Under the pieces are notes generated by a model. It did not search any database and had not been told where the DNA came from. It saw nothing but the letters and a program-made list of their open reading frames with translations. Made by a program: the position numbers and the translations under genes. Positions 40,022-48,612 of a DNA stretch of 64,000 nucleotides are shown here, piece after piece. Origin of the DNA: Gammaproteobacteria bacterium (GTDB taxonomy: Bacteria; Pseudomonadota; Gammaproteobacteria; DSM-16500); the NCBI GenBank assembly GCA_021325575.1, contig JAJPGW010000011.1, positions 1 through 64,000 of the forward strand. Reading direction: 5' to 3'. The number at the start of each line of letters is the position of its first letter. Within the stretch, counting starts at the first letter, position 1.

Positions 40022-40921
40022 ATGTCCGAAATTGCTGAACTCATGACCATTCGCGATTTTCTCCGCTGGACCACCAGCCGTTTTATCGAAGAAGGCCTGA
40101 CTTTCGGCCATGGTACTGAAAACGCCTGGGATGAAGCCATCGCATTGATCTTGCATACTTTGCATCTGCCAATTGATATTAATCCCGTTATTCTGGATGC
40201 GCGCTTAACCCAAAGTGAACGCAATGCTCTTTATGCGCTGATTCAACGCCGCATCAAAGAACGCATTCCGGTTCCTTATTTAACCCACGAAGCCTGGTTT
40301 GCTGGCTTACCTTTCTATGTCGATGAACGCGTATTAATTCCGCGCTCACCGATTGCAGAATTAATTGAAAATCAATTTCAACCGTGGATTGATGCACATA
40401 ATGTGCATGATATTTTGGATTTGTGCACGGGCAGTGGTTGTATCGCCATCGCTTGCGCGCAATATTTTCCGGATGCCAATATCGATGCGAGTGATGTTTC
40501 CGAAGACGCCTTAGCTGTCGCTAAAACCAATGTTTTGCGCCACGAAGTCGAAGATCAAGTGCATTTATATCATTCCGATCTTTTTGAAAATTTACCGAAA
40601 AAAACCTACGACATTATTGTCTGCAATCCACCCTATGTTGATGCAGAAGACATGGCAAGTTTACCCAAAGAATATCATCACGAACCCAAACTTGGACTCG
40701 CAGGCGGTGTCGCTGGGTTAGATTATGTTTTTAAAATTTTGCAACAAGCCCCACGATTTTTAAATCCACAAGGGATTTTAATTGTAGAAGTTGGCAATAG
40801 TGAATTTGCACTGCGAGAATATTTTCCCGATATTCCTTTCATGTGGCTCGAATTCCAACGCGGCGGTGGCGGCGTGTTCCTCTTGACCGAAAAACAATTA
40901 TTAGATGCGCAATTAGGCTAA
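40022..40921 (+). CDS. prmB: Ribosomal protein L3 N5-glutamine methyltransferase
   Basis: 299 residues from ATG 40022 (AAAGGAAC upstream); an ATG at 39977 in frame lacks such a site. The N-terminus [22 protein letters not shown] fits PrmB, then AdoMet motif [14 protein letters not shown] (about 132-145) and catalytic [10 protein letters not shown] (about 202-211). PrmB methylates Gln of L3 during ribosome assembly. One base separates it from aroC, as in many gammaproteobacteria. Confidence 0.95.
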   Translation: MSEIAELMTIRDFLRWTTSRFIEEGLTFGHGTENAWDEAIALILHTLHLPIDINPVILDARLTQSERNALYALIQRRIKERIPVPYLTHEAWFAGLPFYVDERVLIPRSPIAELIENQFQPWIDAHNVHDILDLCTGSGCIAIACAQYFPDANIDASDVSEDALAVAKTNVLRHEVEDQVHLYHSDLFENLPKKTYDIIVCNPPYVDAEDMASLPKEYHHEPKLGLAGGVAGLDYVFKILQQAPRFLNPQGILIVEVGNSEFALREYFPDIPFMWLEFQRGGGGVFLLTEKQLLDAQLG

Positions 40922-40922
40922 T

Positions 40923-41993
40923 ATGTCAGGCAATTCCATCGGAAAATTATTCACCGTCACGACTTTTGGCGAAAGTCATGGGCCCGCTTATGGCTGCATT
41001 ATCGATGGTTGCCCACCCGGAATGGAATTATCTGAAAAAGATATTCAAAAAGAATTAGACCGCCGTCGTCCTGGCGCTTCACGATTTACATCACAACGCC
41101 GCGAAAACGACGAAGTGAAAATTTTATCCGGTGTTTTTGAAGGAAAAACCACTGGCACACCGATTGGTTTGCTCATCGAAAATCACGATGCGCGTTCATC
41201 TGATTATGACAAATTTAAAAATCAATTTCGTCCAGGCCACGCAGATTATACTTATTTTCAAAAATATGGGATTTACGATCACCGTGGCGGCGGCCGTGCA
41301 TCGGCACGTGAAACAATGATGCGAGTTGCAGCAGGCGCGATCGCAAAAAAATATTTATTCGAGCAACATAAAATTGTGATTAAAGGTTATCTCGCGCAAA
41401 TGGGAAATATCTTGATTGATTCCGTTGATTTATCCGAAATTGAAAACAACGATTTTTTCTGTCCCGATCCTTCCAAAATTTCAGCACTCGAAAATTTGAT
41501 TACCGAATTGCGCCGCAATGGCGATTCCATCGGCGCACGAATTAACGTTGTCACAGAAAACGTTCCGATTGGATTGGGAGAGCCGGTTTTTAATCGTCTC
41601 GATGCTGATCTTGCACATGCACTCATGAGTATTAATGCCGTAAAAGGTGTTGAAATTGGCGCTGGATTTCAAGCCGTATTACAAAAAGGCTCCGAACATC
41701 GCGATGCAATGCAACCACCGTTTGAATTTGTATCGAATCATGCGGGTGGAATTTTAGGCGGCATTTCAACAGGTCAAAACATCATTGCAAGTATTGCGTT
41801 AAAACCCACATCCAGCATTACCACCCCGATCCCTTCCGTGGATAAAGACGGCAATGCCATTGAAATTTCAGTAACAGGAAGACACGATCCTTGTGTAGGA
41901 TTACGCGCAACACCCATCGCTGAAGCCATGATCGCCATTGTCATGATAGATCATCTTTTAAGAGACAGGGCTCAGAATGGCAATCGCAACTAA
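40923..41993 (+). CDS. aroC: Chorismate synthase
   Basis: 356 residues (E. coli 361). All signatures visible: [55 protein letters not shown] and [18 protein letters not shown]. Makes chorismate, the precursor of Trp, Phe, Tyr, folate and quinones. The last 17 bases overlap the start of the ATP-grasp gene, so chorismate synthesis and that ligase are probably co-expressed. Confidence 0.98.
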   Translation: MSGNSIGKLFTVTTFGESHGPAYGCIIDGCPPGMELSEKDIQKELDRRRPGASRFTSQRRENDEVKILSGVFEGKTTGTPIGLLIENHDARSSDYDKFKNQFRPGHADYTYFQKYGIYDHRGGGRASARETMMRVAAGAIAKKYLFEQHKIVIKGYLAQMGNILIDSVDLSEIENNDFFCPDPSKISALENLITELRRNGDSIGARINVVTENVPIGLGEPVFNRLDADLAHALMSINAVKGVEIGAGFQAVLQKGSEHRDAMQPPFEFVSNHAGGILGGISTGQNIIASIALKPTSSITTPIPSVDKDGNAIEISVTGRHDPCVGLRATPIAEAMIAIVMIDHLLRDRAQNGNRN

Positions 41994-43251
41994 AATTTGC
42001 TGTATTGTCGATCCCTTTCGATCAAGCACAGAATTAATCTGCGACACTTTATTGGCTCACGGTATTTGGCCTGTTGCCATTTTAACAGGTGAAGCTGACT
42101 TGTCTCGGAATGAGTTTGAAAAACGTTTTATAGAAAGTAAGTTCAAAAAAATATTGCACTACCGTGATCAGCCGGATATTCAGAAAATTGCCAATCAATT
42201 ACAGGGCATGTCATTACTCGCAGTAATTGCGGGAGATGAACTAACTTGTTTTATTGCCGATCAAATTGCAGCACAATTAACACCCTCTTACGCAAATGAC
42301 CCTGTCACCAGTTTTCAACGAATGGATAAATTCGAAATGCAGGATGCACTCTTTAAAGCAGGCTTGCCGAGTTTAAAACAAGTTAAATTATTGAGTCCTA
42401 ATTTAGAGAAAGAAACAACTCAGTCGCTTTTAGAATTGACATTTCCCTTGATCGTAAAACCAACCAGACAATGCGGCAGTTTCGGCTTTTCTGTTTGTAA
42501 ATCCATAAACGATATTGAATCATCACTCCGCGGACTAATGGGAACAACCAGTCAATATGGTTACACAGTCAATGAGTGTGTAGCGCAAGAATATATAACA
42601 GGAACAGAATATAGCGTTGACACAGTCAGTCTCAATGGACAGCATAAAATCGTCGGCGTATATCGATATCCAAAAATCCAGCATGATGGCAAATTGATTT
42701 TCCAAGGGTGCGAAACAATTGATCCCACATCCTCAGAAGCAATGGCTTGCATAGCGTATGTAAAAAAAACATTAACTGCTTTGAACTTAAATTATGGTAT
42801 GGCACACACCGAACTTTTTTTAACAACTAATGGCCCCCGCCTGATGGAAACCAACCCGAGAATTGTCGGCGGAAGCGGATTAGTTTCTGAACTCGCTAAA
42901 CTAACAACCGGCATCCACCAGGCAGACCTATTTGTGCAAAGCTTAACGGATCAAGATAAATTTCTATCTTCAGTAGATATCATATCCCCGCTATTTGCTT
43001 ACGGCAGAATTGCGCTCTTACATTCCTGGCACACTAAAATATTTCATTCATTTGCAGAAGAAAAATTAAAAAAATTACCTTCTTTCAAATCTTATAAACT
43101 GATTAAAAAAATAGGGGACGCTCTTAAATCACCTAGCGGATTACATAACCCCGTTGCTATTGCACTACTCTCGCACCCTGATGAAATGCAATTAAAAAAA
43201 GATTGTGAAACATTATTTCTGTTAGAAAAAAACGATCAGTTATTTGAATGA
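41977..43251 (+). CDS. ATP-grasp ligase (amino-acid/peptide ligase-like)
   Basis: 424 residues. N-terminal pre-ATP-grasp domain ([20 protein letters not shown]; 1-120), then the ATP-grasp fold: [20 protein letters not shown] (about 150-169), [20 protein letters not shown] (acidic/base-contact strand), [10 protein letters not shown] and the Mg site [12 protein letters not shown]. This pattern is that of carboxylate-amine ligases such as BacD, carnosine synthase and related dipeptide ligases. Starts inside aroC (AGGG site upstream) and ends overlapping the convergent prenyltransferase gene by 16 bases. Substrates unknown; joining an amino acid to another amine is the inference. Confidence 0.85.
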   Translation: MAIATKICCIVDPFRSSTELICDTLLAHGIWPVAILTGEADLSRNEFEKRFIESKFKKILHYRDQPDIQKIANQLQGMSLLAVIAGDELTCFIADQIAAQLTPSYANDPVTSFQRMDKFEMQDALFKAGLPSLKQVKLLSPNLEKETTQSLLELTFPLIVKPTRQCGSFGFSVCKSINDIESSLRGLMGTTSQYGYTVNECVAQEYITGTEYSVDTVSLNGQHKIVGVYRYPKIQHDGKLIFQGCETIDPTSSEAMACIAYVKKTLTALNLNYGMAHTELFLTTNGPRLMETNPRIVGGSGLVSELAKLTTGIHQADLFVQSLTDQDKFLSSVDIISPLFAYGRIALLHSWHTKIFHSFAEEKLKKLPSFKSYKLIKKIGDALKSPSGLHNPVAIALLSHPDEMQLKKDCETLFLLEKNDQLFE

Positions 43252-44351
43252 ATTAAAACAGAAGGAATCTCACCCGGCCTGAATACTTTCAGTAATTCCG
43301 CAGCAAGATACACTGTCCATCGCATTTTATTATCCGAACGACGCTGTAAAGAAATCCAATTTTGCATACCAACACCCGCAGATAGTTCTCGATTTTTATA
43401 GCAATCAATCATATTGCGGTAAAGGGTTGGTGATAAGTTTTGGTTTGTAAGATATTTTATTATTCTATGATAAGCTTCGTCGTCATCATGCGCATATGCA
43501 AACATCGGAACATAAGTGGTGATAGTTTGTGGCGCCGATTCATCTTGTTCAGTAAAAGCCGTGCAGGAAATTAGATTCCATTTGGAAAAAATTTCCATGC
43601 CACCGGTCATGTGTTGTACAAAATTTTCTTGTTCATCGGCTACAAAGGTTTTTGCTGTTTTACTGATTCGCGTAATATCTTGTAGCGTAGCATTTTTATG
43701 ATAACAATATACTTTTACTCTACTATCGGAGCGGGTATCGATATCCAAAGAAAAATAAACGACCTGGTCTAACGGCTCTCCTCTTTTTAATATTTCCTTT
43801 AATACATCATTTGATTGGTATCCAAGTCGCTCTAGACCTAATTGAATCGCGGATAGAGCATCTCTCTCAGCCGCTCGCGCATTCAAATAAAGTTTAAAAC
43901 TAGGGGGACCGTCCAGTGAGAAACAAACACTATGAAACATAGCAAATTTACCCTGAATTTTTTCGGGTAAAAAAATATCTTTAATTAAATTAAATTTTTC
44001 AAGATCAAGATGATATAATTTTTTTAATTTTTCTGTAAACAAAATTGCCGACAATCGTTTGCCTGAAATGGAAGAATCACCCTCAATCACTTCCATCGAA
44101 AATCTTAACTCCGGCTTATCATCGCAGACAGCCACAGAAAATTCCAGCGGTGATCCATCGTTTGCGAATACTGAATTTTGATTTTTGATTTGTGCTAACG
44201 AAATATTGAAATAAGGATTTGTTAGCTCTTTAAATATCGAAATCATTTTCGCAGACTGTTCTTTAAAACCCAGTCCATGAGCTAAGTTCGTTAATCTCGC
44301 TGTTAGTTCTGATGGGCCATATAAGGATGGCGAAATGGATTTGGTAATCAT
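43236..44351 (-). CDS. DMATS-type aromatic prenyltransferase
   Basis: 371 residues from ATG 44351 (a GTG at 44360 is an alternative). The sequence follows the indole/tryptophan dimethylallyltransferase (ABBA barrel) family along its length: NDGSPLEFSVAVCDDKPELR (about 64-83), where Glu70 is in the place of the base that contacts the indole NH; FKLYLNARAAERD and LERLGY; YFSLDIDTRSDSRVKVYCYH; TTYVPMFAYAHDDDEAYHRI; AGVGMQNWISLQRR and WTVYLAAELL. The basic and aromatic diphosphate-site pattern appears kept. It would add a C5 unit from DMAPP to an aromatic ring, most often Trp or a Trp-containing peptide. DMATS enzymes are best known in fungi and actinomycetes. Confidence 0.9.
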   Translation of the reverse strand: MITKSISPSLYGPSELTARLTNLAHGLGFKEQSAKMISIFKELTNPYFNISLAQIKNQNSVFANDGSPLEFSVAVCDDKPELRFSMEVIEGDSSISGKRLSAILFTEKLKKLYHLDLEKFNLIKDIFLPEKIQGKFAMFHSVCFSLDGPPSFKLYLNARAAERDALSAIQLGLERLGYQSNDVLKEILKRGEPLDQVVYFSLDIDTRSDSRVKVYCYHKNATLQDITRISKTAKTFVADEQENFVQHMTGGMEIFSKWNLISCTAFTEQDESAPQTITTYVPMFAYAHDDDEAYHRIIKYLTNQNLSPTLYRNMIDCYKNRELSAGVGMQNWISLQRRSDNKMRWTVYLAAELLKVFRPGEIPSVLIHSNN

Positions 44352-44534
44352 AGAATACACTCGTTTTGCTTATATTTATTAAAATGCATTGAATTTGCTC
44401 AGCCTAACCTGTTCCTGCAAATATTCTAATCAATAAGCAAACTTTATTCAACATGGATTGCTCCTTATAACCCACCTTGTTGGTCCCAAATTCCTAAACA
44501 TTCTAAATAGGCATTCTCATCCTCTTTTTGAAAA

Positions 44535-44565
44535 AGAGCGATGTAAACCAGGTTTACATCGCTCT
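44535..44565. promoter_or_regulatory. Perfect 31-nt palindrome, candidate operator
   Basis: Arm AGAGCGATGTAAACC (44535-44549), one central A, arm GGTTTACATCGCTCT (44551-44565): 15 of 15 bases pair. The right arm contains the -35 box of the promoter at 44553-44581. There is no T-run on the plus strand, so it is better explained as a repressor site than as a terminator. The HTH protein of the operon is the obvious candidate ligand. Confidence 0.72.
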
Positions 44566-44581
44566 ATAAAAAACCTATAAT
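44553..44581 (+). promoter_or_regulatory. Predicted sigma70 promoter of the DUF4258/HTH operon
   Basis: -35 TTTACA (44553-44558), exactly 17 bases, -10 TATAAT (44576-44581, perfect). The start codon is at 44598, so the leader would be only about ten bases and the AAGGA site (44584-44588) would sit at its very 5' end. Confidence 0.7.
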
Positions 44582-44597
44582 ATAAGGATAAAAGATA

Positions 44598-44924
44598 ATG
44601 AACAAACCCGTTAAAAAATCAGATGATGAATTATGGATTTTATTAAATAAAAATATTACCAAAGGTAATTACGTTTTTTTAAATCATGCAAAAGAAAGAT
44701 TAGCAGAACGAAACATTATGGATACTGAAGTTCTAGATATACTAGAAAATAAACATAATTGTAAAAGAGTGAGGAATAAATTCAAAGATTGTTATTTGTC
44801 TGGATATTCAGAATGGAATTATTGTATAGAAGGATACGATATCGACGAACAAAAAATTAGAATTATTATTTCATTCGATGAAAAGTTTTTATTAATTATT
44901 ACCGCAATTAGAATTGAAAATTAG
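44598..44924 (+). CDS. DUF4258 protein, probable toxin of a toxin-antitoxin pair
   Basis: 108 residues. YVFLNHAKERLAERNIMDTEVLDILEN (about 25-51) is the DUF4258 signature (HA..R..ER.I...EV), followed by beta strands ending IRIIISFDEKFLLIITAIRIEN. DUF4258 proteins have a RelE/BrnT-like small fold and are often toxins of type II systems. It is followed eight bases later by an HTH gene, the toxin-first order of HigBA and MqsRA. Activity not proven; AT-rich relative to flanking housekeeping genes. Confidence 0.72.
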   Translation: MNKPVKKSDDELWILLNKNITKGNYVFLNHAKERLAERNIMDTEVLDILENKHNCKRVRNKFKDCYLSGYSEWNYCIEGYDIDEQKIRIIISFDEKFLLIITAIRIEN

Positions 44925-44932
44925 GAGTTTTT

Positions 44933-45412
44933 ATGACAAAAAAAATTAAAAAAAACTATCTTTATCACGGCCTGGGTTTTCCCATTGAATTGCGCAAGGT
45001 TGAAATGATTAAATTGAATGGAGAATTACATCCAAAAATCAATGTAAGAAAAATTGCTGATTTAGCTATCAATTCACTCATTTCCCAAAAAAGCCGATTA
45101 ACAGGAAATCAAATAAAATTTATCAGAAGCTATTTTTCAATGAGCCTAAGAGAATTCGCAGGAGTTGTAAATGAGTCGCATATGGCAGTAAAAAAATGGG
45201 AAAATTTTAAAAGTGATCCCACCAACATGGATCGCAATATCGAAATTATGTTGCGACTGCATATTTTTGATCGAATTGCTATAAAATCAAAAAATACTAA
45301 ATCAAATAAATTGGATTTTTATACACACTTCAAAAAATTGACAGAAATGTTTGCCCACAAGATGCTATCGCCAAAAGCCAATACAGCTCATTTATTAATA
45401 ATTACAAAATAA
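44933..45412 (+). CDS. HTH-type regulator, probable antitoxin
   Basis: 159 residues. N-terminal segment YHGLGFPIELRKVEMIKLNG, then an XRE/MqsA-like HTH: RLTGNQIKFIRSYFSMSLREFAGVV and ESHMAVKKWENFKSDP (about 55-100). The C-terminal 50 residues are basic and lack a known domain. Placed directly after the DUF4258 gene with GGAG upstream; likely binds the partner and the perfect palindrome at 44535-44565. It overlaps the convergent CaaX-protein gene by eleven bases. Confidence 0.72.
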   Translation: MTKKIKKNYLYHGLGFPIELRKVEMIKLNGELHPKINVRKIADLAINSLISQKSRLTGNQIKFIRSYFSMSLREFAGVVNESHMAVKKWENFKSDPTNMDRNIEIMLRLHIFDRIAIKSKNTKSNKLDFYTHFKKLTEMFAHKMLSPKANTAHLLIITK

Positions 45413-46229
45413 CGCAGCAACCCTTGTGCCCCGGCGGCAGTAACGGTTCATTAGCTGAATTTTTAGCTTCGGGACCAAGAATTAGTTTAGGCGCAGGAAA
45501 GAGTTTATGTTGTAACTGTGGCGATGCCCCAAGCAAAGTGAAACTATTAGGCTGAACAAGAATAATTGGTTGGTTGCCATAGGTAGCAGGTACTTTTTTA
45601 ACATTCGGATCTTCGATACGTTGCTTTAGCCGTTCTTTAGGAAGAAATTCGATCGTGTCCAGAACTTCTAAAAAATTCTTCAACTCACGCAGGATATAAA
45701 AGCCGCCATAAATATAAAACTGACAACCCTGAAATTTTCTGAGAACACCCGCAATTAATTCTTTTGTGCCTTCTTCAAAAAAAGGATGGCCAAAATACAA
45801 TAAATGTTTTTTCCCGCGATCAATTTTAACATTACGATATTCCAACCAATTTTCCAAATCATCATTGATAAAATTCGTATCACAGCTTTTACTATTTCCG
45901 TTATACGCTTGTTTTGCGGCACTTATGTGCGGAAAATTACAATCAATAGCGGTATAAGTAAATTTTCTATCAATGTATTGCTCGAGCGCGAGGAATTCTG
46001 GCGAATATCCACTAAAAAATGACCAGACACAATGAATGTCTTTCGGTAAACCAATTCTTTCAAATACCATAACATGGTGAAGAGTGTTACTTGAATAATA
46101 ATGCAAAGTTTCTTGGGTAGCATCTTTTACTATATTCCAGAACTCTGGACATCTTCTTTTAGCAACTTCCCAGGCATCCTCTTTTTTTAACTCAGTGACA
46201 CCGGTTGCGCCATACATACTACTATGCAT
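45402..46229 (-). CDS. Unknown protein with a C-terminal CaaX-type prenylation motif
   Basis: 275 residues, no signal peptide, no family recognised. The C-terminus is LPPGHKGCCVIL; the last four residues, CVIL, form a CaaX box (Cys, two aliphatic residues, Leu), with a second Cys before it that could be palmitoylated, and a flexible Pro/Gly linker. Codons were checked: TGC TGC GTT ATT TTG TAA. Bacteria have no CaaX transferases; Legionella effectors use this motif for lipidation by the host. The middle (CVWSFFSGYSPEFLALEQYI, TYTAIDCN, about 67-98) faintly resembles motif I/II of an AdoMet methyltransferase. Probable host-membrane-targeted effector. Confidence 0.6.
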   Translation of the reverse strand: MHSSMYGATGVTELKKEDAWEVAKRRCPEFWNIVKDATQETLHYYSSNTLHHVMVFERIGLPKDIHCVWSFFSGYSPEFLALEQYIDRKFTYTAIDCNFPHISAAKQAYNGNSKSCDTNFINDDLENWLEYRNVKIDRGKKHLLYFGHPFFEEGTKELIAGVLRKFQGCQFYIYGGFYILRELKNFLEVLDTIEFLPKERLKQRIEDPNVKKVPATYGNQPIILVQPNSFTLLGASPQLQHKLFPAPKLILGPEAKNSANEPLLPPGHKGCCVIL

Positions 46230-46315
46230 AAAAATACCATTTTACAAATTGAACCAAAATTATACAATAAAGCGGGTCGTAATCATATTGAAATATTTAT
46301 TTAAAAAACAAAGAA

Positions 46316-46567
46316 TTATACGATTTTAATCTGTAAAGCATGAATTTCGTGAGGGATCATATCATTTAAAACTTCGTAAATTTTGCGGTGGGCCGCGACT
46401 TTGGAAAGATTAGCTAAACACGGTGCGCTGATGATGATCGTATAATGCCCTGCCCCACCCGCGCTTCCCGCATGACCTTTGTGTTTTTCACTGTCATCGA
46501 TGACTTGCAATTGGCTGGGTGAAAAAGCTTTTTGTAATCGTTCGGTGATAATTGCCACGCGGTCCAT
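46316..46567 (-). CDS. BolA family protein
   Basis: 83 residues covering the BolA fold: ITERLQKAFSPSQLQVIDDSEKHKGHAG, HYTIIISAP, KVAAHRKIYEVLNDMIPHEIHALQIKIV. The RHxxIY-like helix is AAHRKIYEVL. BolA proteins pair with monothiol glutaredoxins in iron-sulfur handling and affect cell shape genes. Two bases after yciB, so co-transcribed. Confidence 0.92.
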   Translation of the reverse strand: MDRVAIITERLQKAFSPSQLQVIDDSEKHKGHAGSAGGAGHYTIIISAPCLANLSKVAAHRKIYEVLNDMIPHEIHALQIKIV

Positions 46568-46569
46568 TA

Positions 46570-47118
46570 TTATTTTTCAACCGAAAGATAACGCGCAAGA
46601 TACAGCGCTTGAAAAATACTAAATAAAAATAACAATCCGAGAATCCCGTATAATTTAAAATTCACCCAGGTTTCCGTACTAAAAGTATAAGCAATATAAA
46701 TATTGATGGAACCTAAGAAAAGAAAAAAAACAGTCCATGCCAAATTTAAGCGCTTCCATACTTTCAGCGGCAAACTGCCCTTTTCATCCAGCATGTTTTC
46801 CATCATGCGCTGCATTAAGGGTTTTTTACCAATAAATTGACTGCCTAATAAAATTAAACCAAAAATCCAGAAGACGACGGTCGGTTTCCATTTTACAAAA
46901 ATCGGATTATGAAAATAAAGCGTCATCCCGCCGAAAAAAACAAAAACAATCAGCGTAATCAATTGTTTTCGATCCAGACGTTTTTTCCAGACCGTCGTCA
47001 ATAGGAGTTGCAGCGCGCTGATGATAATACCAACTGCCGTTGCGACATAAATGCCATAAAATTTGAAGGCAATAAAAAATAATAAAACCGGACAAAATTC
47101 ATATAAAAAATTCAGCAT
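46570..47118 (-). CDS. yciB: YciB/IspZ inner-membrane septation protein
   Basis: 182 residues (E. coli 179) with five membrane helices. Family sequence: MLNFLYEFCPVLLFFIAFKFYG, GMTLYFHNPIFVKWKPTVVFW, and LNLAWTVFFLFLGSINIYIAY. YciB acts in envelope synthesis and septation and interacts with the elongasome/divisome. yciB-bolA gene order is common in gammaproteobacteria. Follows hslO by nine bases. Confidence 0.94.
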   Translation of the reverse strand: MLNFLYEFCPVLLFFIAFKFYGIYVATAVGIIISALQLLLTTVWKKRLDRKQLITLIVFVFFGGMTLYFHNPIFVKWKPTVVFWIFGLILLGSQFIGKKPLMQRMMENMLDEKGSLPLKVWKRLNLAWTVFFLFLGSINIYIAYTFSTETWVNFKLYGILGLLFLFSIFQALYLARYLSVEK

Positions 47119-47127
47119 AATAAAACC

Positions 47128-48015
47128 CTAATGTAATTGTGCGGATCCCGACGAATCATTTTCTTTAAAAATTCGCATCACATCCACACGATCGAATAAA
47201 TATTCTTTGTTGCAAAATTCACAAATCACGGCAATGCGTTGTTTTTTATTGAGCTCATCTTCGGCTTCTTTTTCCCCTAGCATCCGGATCGCATTTTCGC
47301 CACGCTCAACGGAACACGTACAGCGAAAACTGACCTTAGCGGGCTCAAAAACTTGCACAGCTTCTTGTGAATAAAGTCGATGCAAAATAGTATGGTTATC
47401 CAGCGTTAAAAGTTCTTCGGGTTTAATGGTATCGGTCAAATGAACAATGTGTTCCCAATCATTATCCCCGAGCACTGGACTCGATTTTTTGGAACCTTCT
47501 CTCGGTAATGGCTGCAATAACATTCCCGCTGCAGTAGTCTCATTTACAGCTAGCCACAAACGCGTCGGTAATTGTTCGGAGTCGCGAAAATACCCTTCAA
47601 TCGATTGCGCCAGCGAATTCCCCTGCCAGGCAACAACTCCCTGATAACGTGTAGTCGAAGTATCGGGACTAATAATAATAGCTAAAACGCCCCGCTTAAG
47701 GGTACTGATAAGATCCTGCTCGCTTAACTCTTTCCACTGGGCAAGACCGCGTACTTCAAACTGGTTGTTGGATTGCACAATGACTAATTTTAACGGGTCC
47801 GGCCCCTGAAATTGCACCGTTAATCGCCCTTTAAATTTGATAATCGCGCTCAACAAAGCCGTCACCACCAAAAATTCGCCCATCAAACGGCGTAACGATG
47901 GCGGATAATGGTGCTGATTCACAATGGTCAGATACGATTCGGATACCCGAACGATTTCGCCCCTGACATTGTTGTTCTCGAAAATAAATCGCTGTATTAA
48001 GTCTTTATTATTCAT
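47128..48015 (-). CDS. hslO: Redox-regulated chaperone Hsp33
   Basis: 295 residues from ATG 48015 (MNNKDLIQRFIFENNNVRGEIV matches the family start; a GTG at 48084 is in frame but not family-like). Chaperone core with SEQLPTRLWLAVNE and the C-terminal zinc/redox Cys: CTC ... CEFC (about 240-275). Under oxidative heat stress the Cys form disulfides and the protein becomes an active holdase. All four Cys are present. Confidence 0.95.
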   Translation of the reverse strand: MNNKDLIQRFIFENNNVRGEIVRVSESYLTIVNQHHYPPSLRRLMGEFLVVTALLSAIIKFKGRLTVQFQGPDPLKLVIVQSNNQFEVRGLAQWKELSEQDLISTLKRGVLAIIISPDTSTTRYQGVVAWQGNSLAQSIEGYFRDSEQLPTRLWLAVNETTAAGMLLQPLPREGSKKSSPVLGDNDWEHIVHLTDTIKPEELLTLDNHTILHRLYSQEAVQVFEPAKVSFRCTCSVERGENAIRMLGEKEAEDELNKKQRIAVICEFCNKEYLFDRVDVMRIFKENDSSGSAQLH

Positions 48016-48091
48016 AAAGTTGAGATAGTCGTACTCATAAGACCCATAATAGATTAGACTATCAGAAACCAGCCCAGTCCACAAAACAAAT

Positions 48092-48598
48092 ATGTCAAAA
48101 ACAGATGATGAATTTCAGCGTGCCATGCAGGGTGTTAAGCCACTTAAACACTCCAAAATTGTCATTAAACCGGCACCCGTTAAGCCAAAAGTAAAGCCTA
48201 AAAAAGCCGAAGAACCCGAACTCGACCCTTTTTCTGACTTTGAAAACTTAAATCCAGTCGGCGGCGATGATATCTTGGAATACGCAAAATCGGGCGTACA
48301 GCATAAAGTGCTTCGCAATTTACGCAATGGAAAATATAATATCGAAGCCACCCTGGATTTACATGGCATGACGGTCGAAGAAGCCCGCAAGGCATTGGCC
48401 CATTTTTTAAAAAAATGCCGCGAGACAGAAGTCCGTTGTGCGCTTATAATCCATGGAAAAGGCCATTTTTCAGAAAAACCAATATTAAAAAATAAAGTCA
48501 ACCATTGGTTACGGCAAACTGAGCAAGTCCTCGCCTTTTGCTCAGCGACAAAATACCAAGGGCGCACCGGGGCCTTATACGCGCTCTTAAAAGTTTAA
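48092..48598 (+). CDS. Smr-domain protein
   Basis: 168 residues: a charged N-terminal 80 residues rich in Lys/Pro and a C-terminal Smr domain (about 85-168) with LDLHGMTVEEARKALAHFL and ALIIHGKGHFSEKPILKN, the two nuclease-motif strands, LDxHG and HGxG. Stand-alone Smr proteins (SmrA/SmrB type) nick DNA or cut mRNA at collided ribosomes. Divergent from hslO, followed by udk. Confidence 0.92.
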   Translation: MSKTDDEFQRAMQGVKPLKHSKIVIKPAPVKPKVKPKKAEEPELDPFSDFENLNPVGGDDILEYAKSGVQHKVLRNLRNGKYNIEATLDLHGMTVEEARKALAHFLKKCRETEVRCALIIHGKGHFSEKPILKNKVNHWLRQTEQVLAFCSATKYQGRTGALYALLKV

Positions 48599-48612
48599 AA
48601 CTGGGAGAATAA

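Noticed and set aside
44535-44565. Perfect palindrome as a transcription terminator
   Set aside because: No T-run follows on the plus strand, no gene ends towards it on either strand nearby, and it overlaps a promoter.
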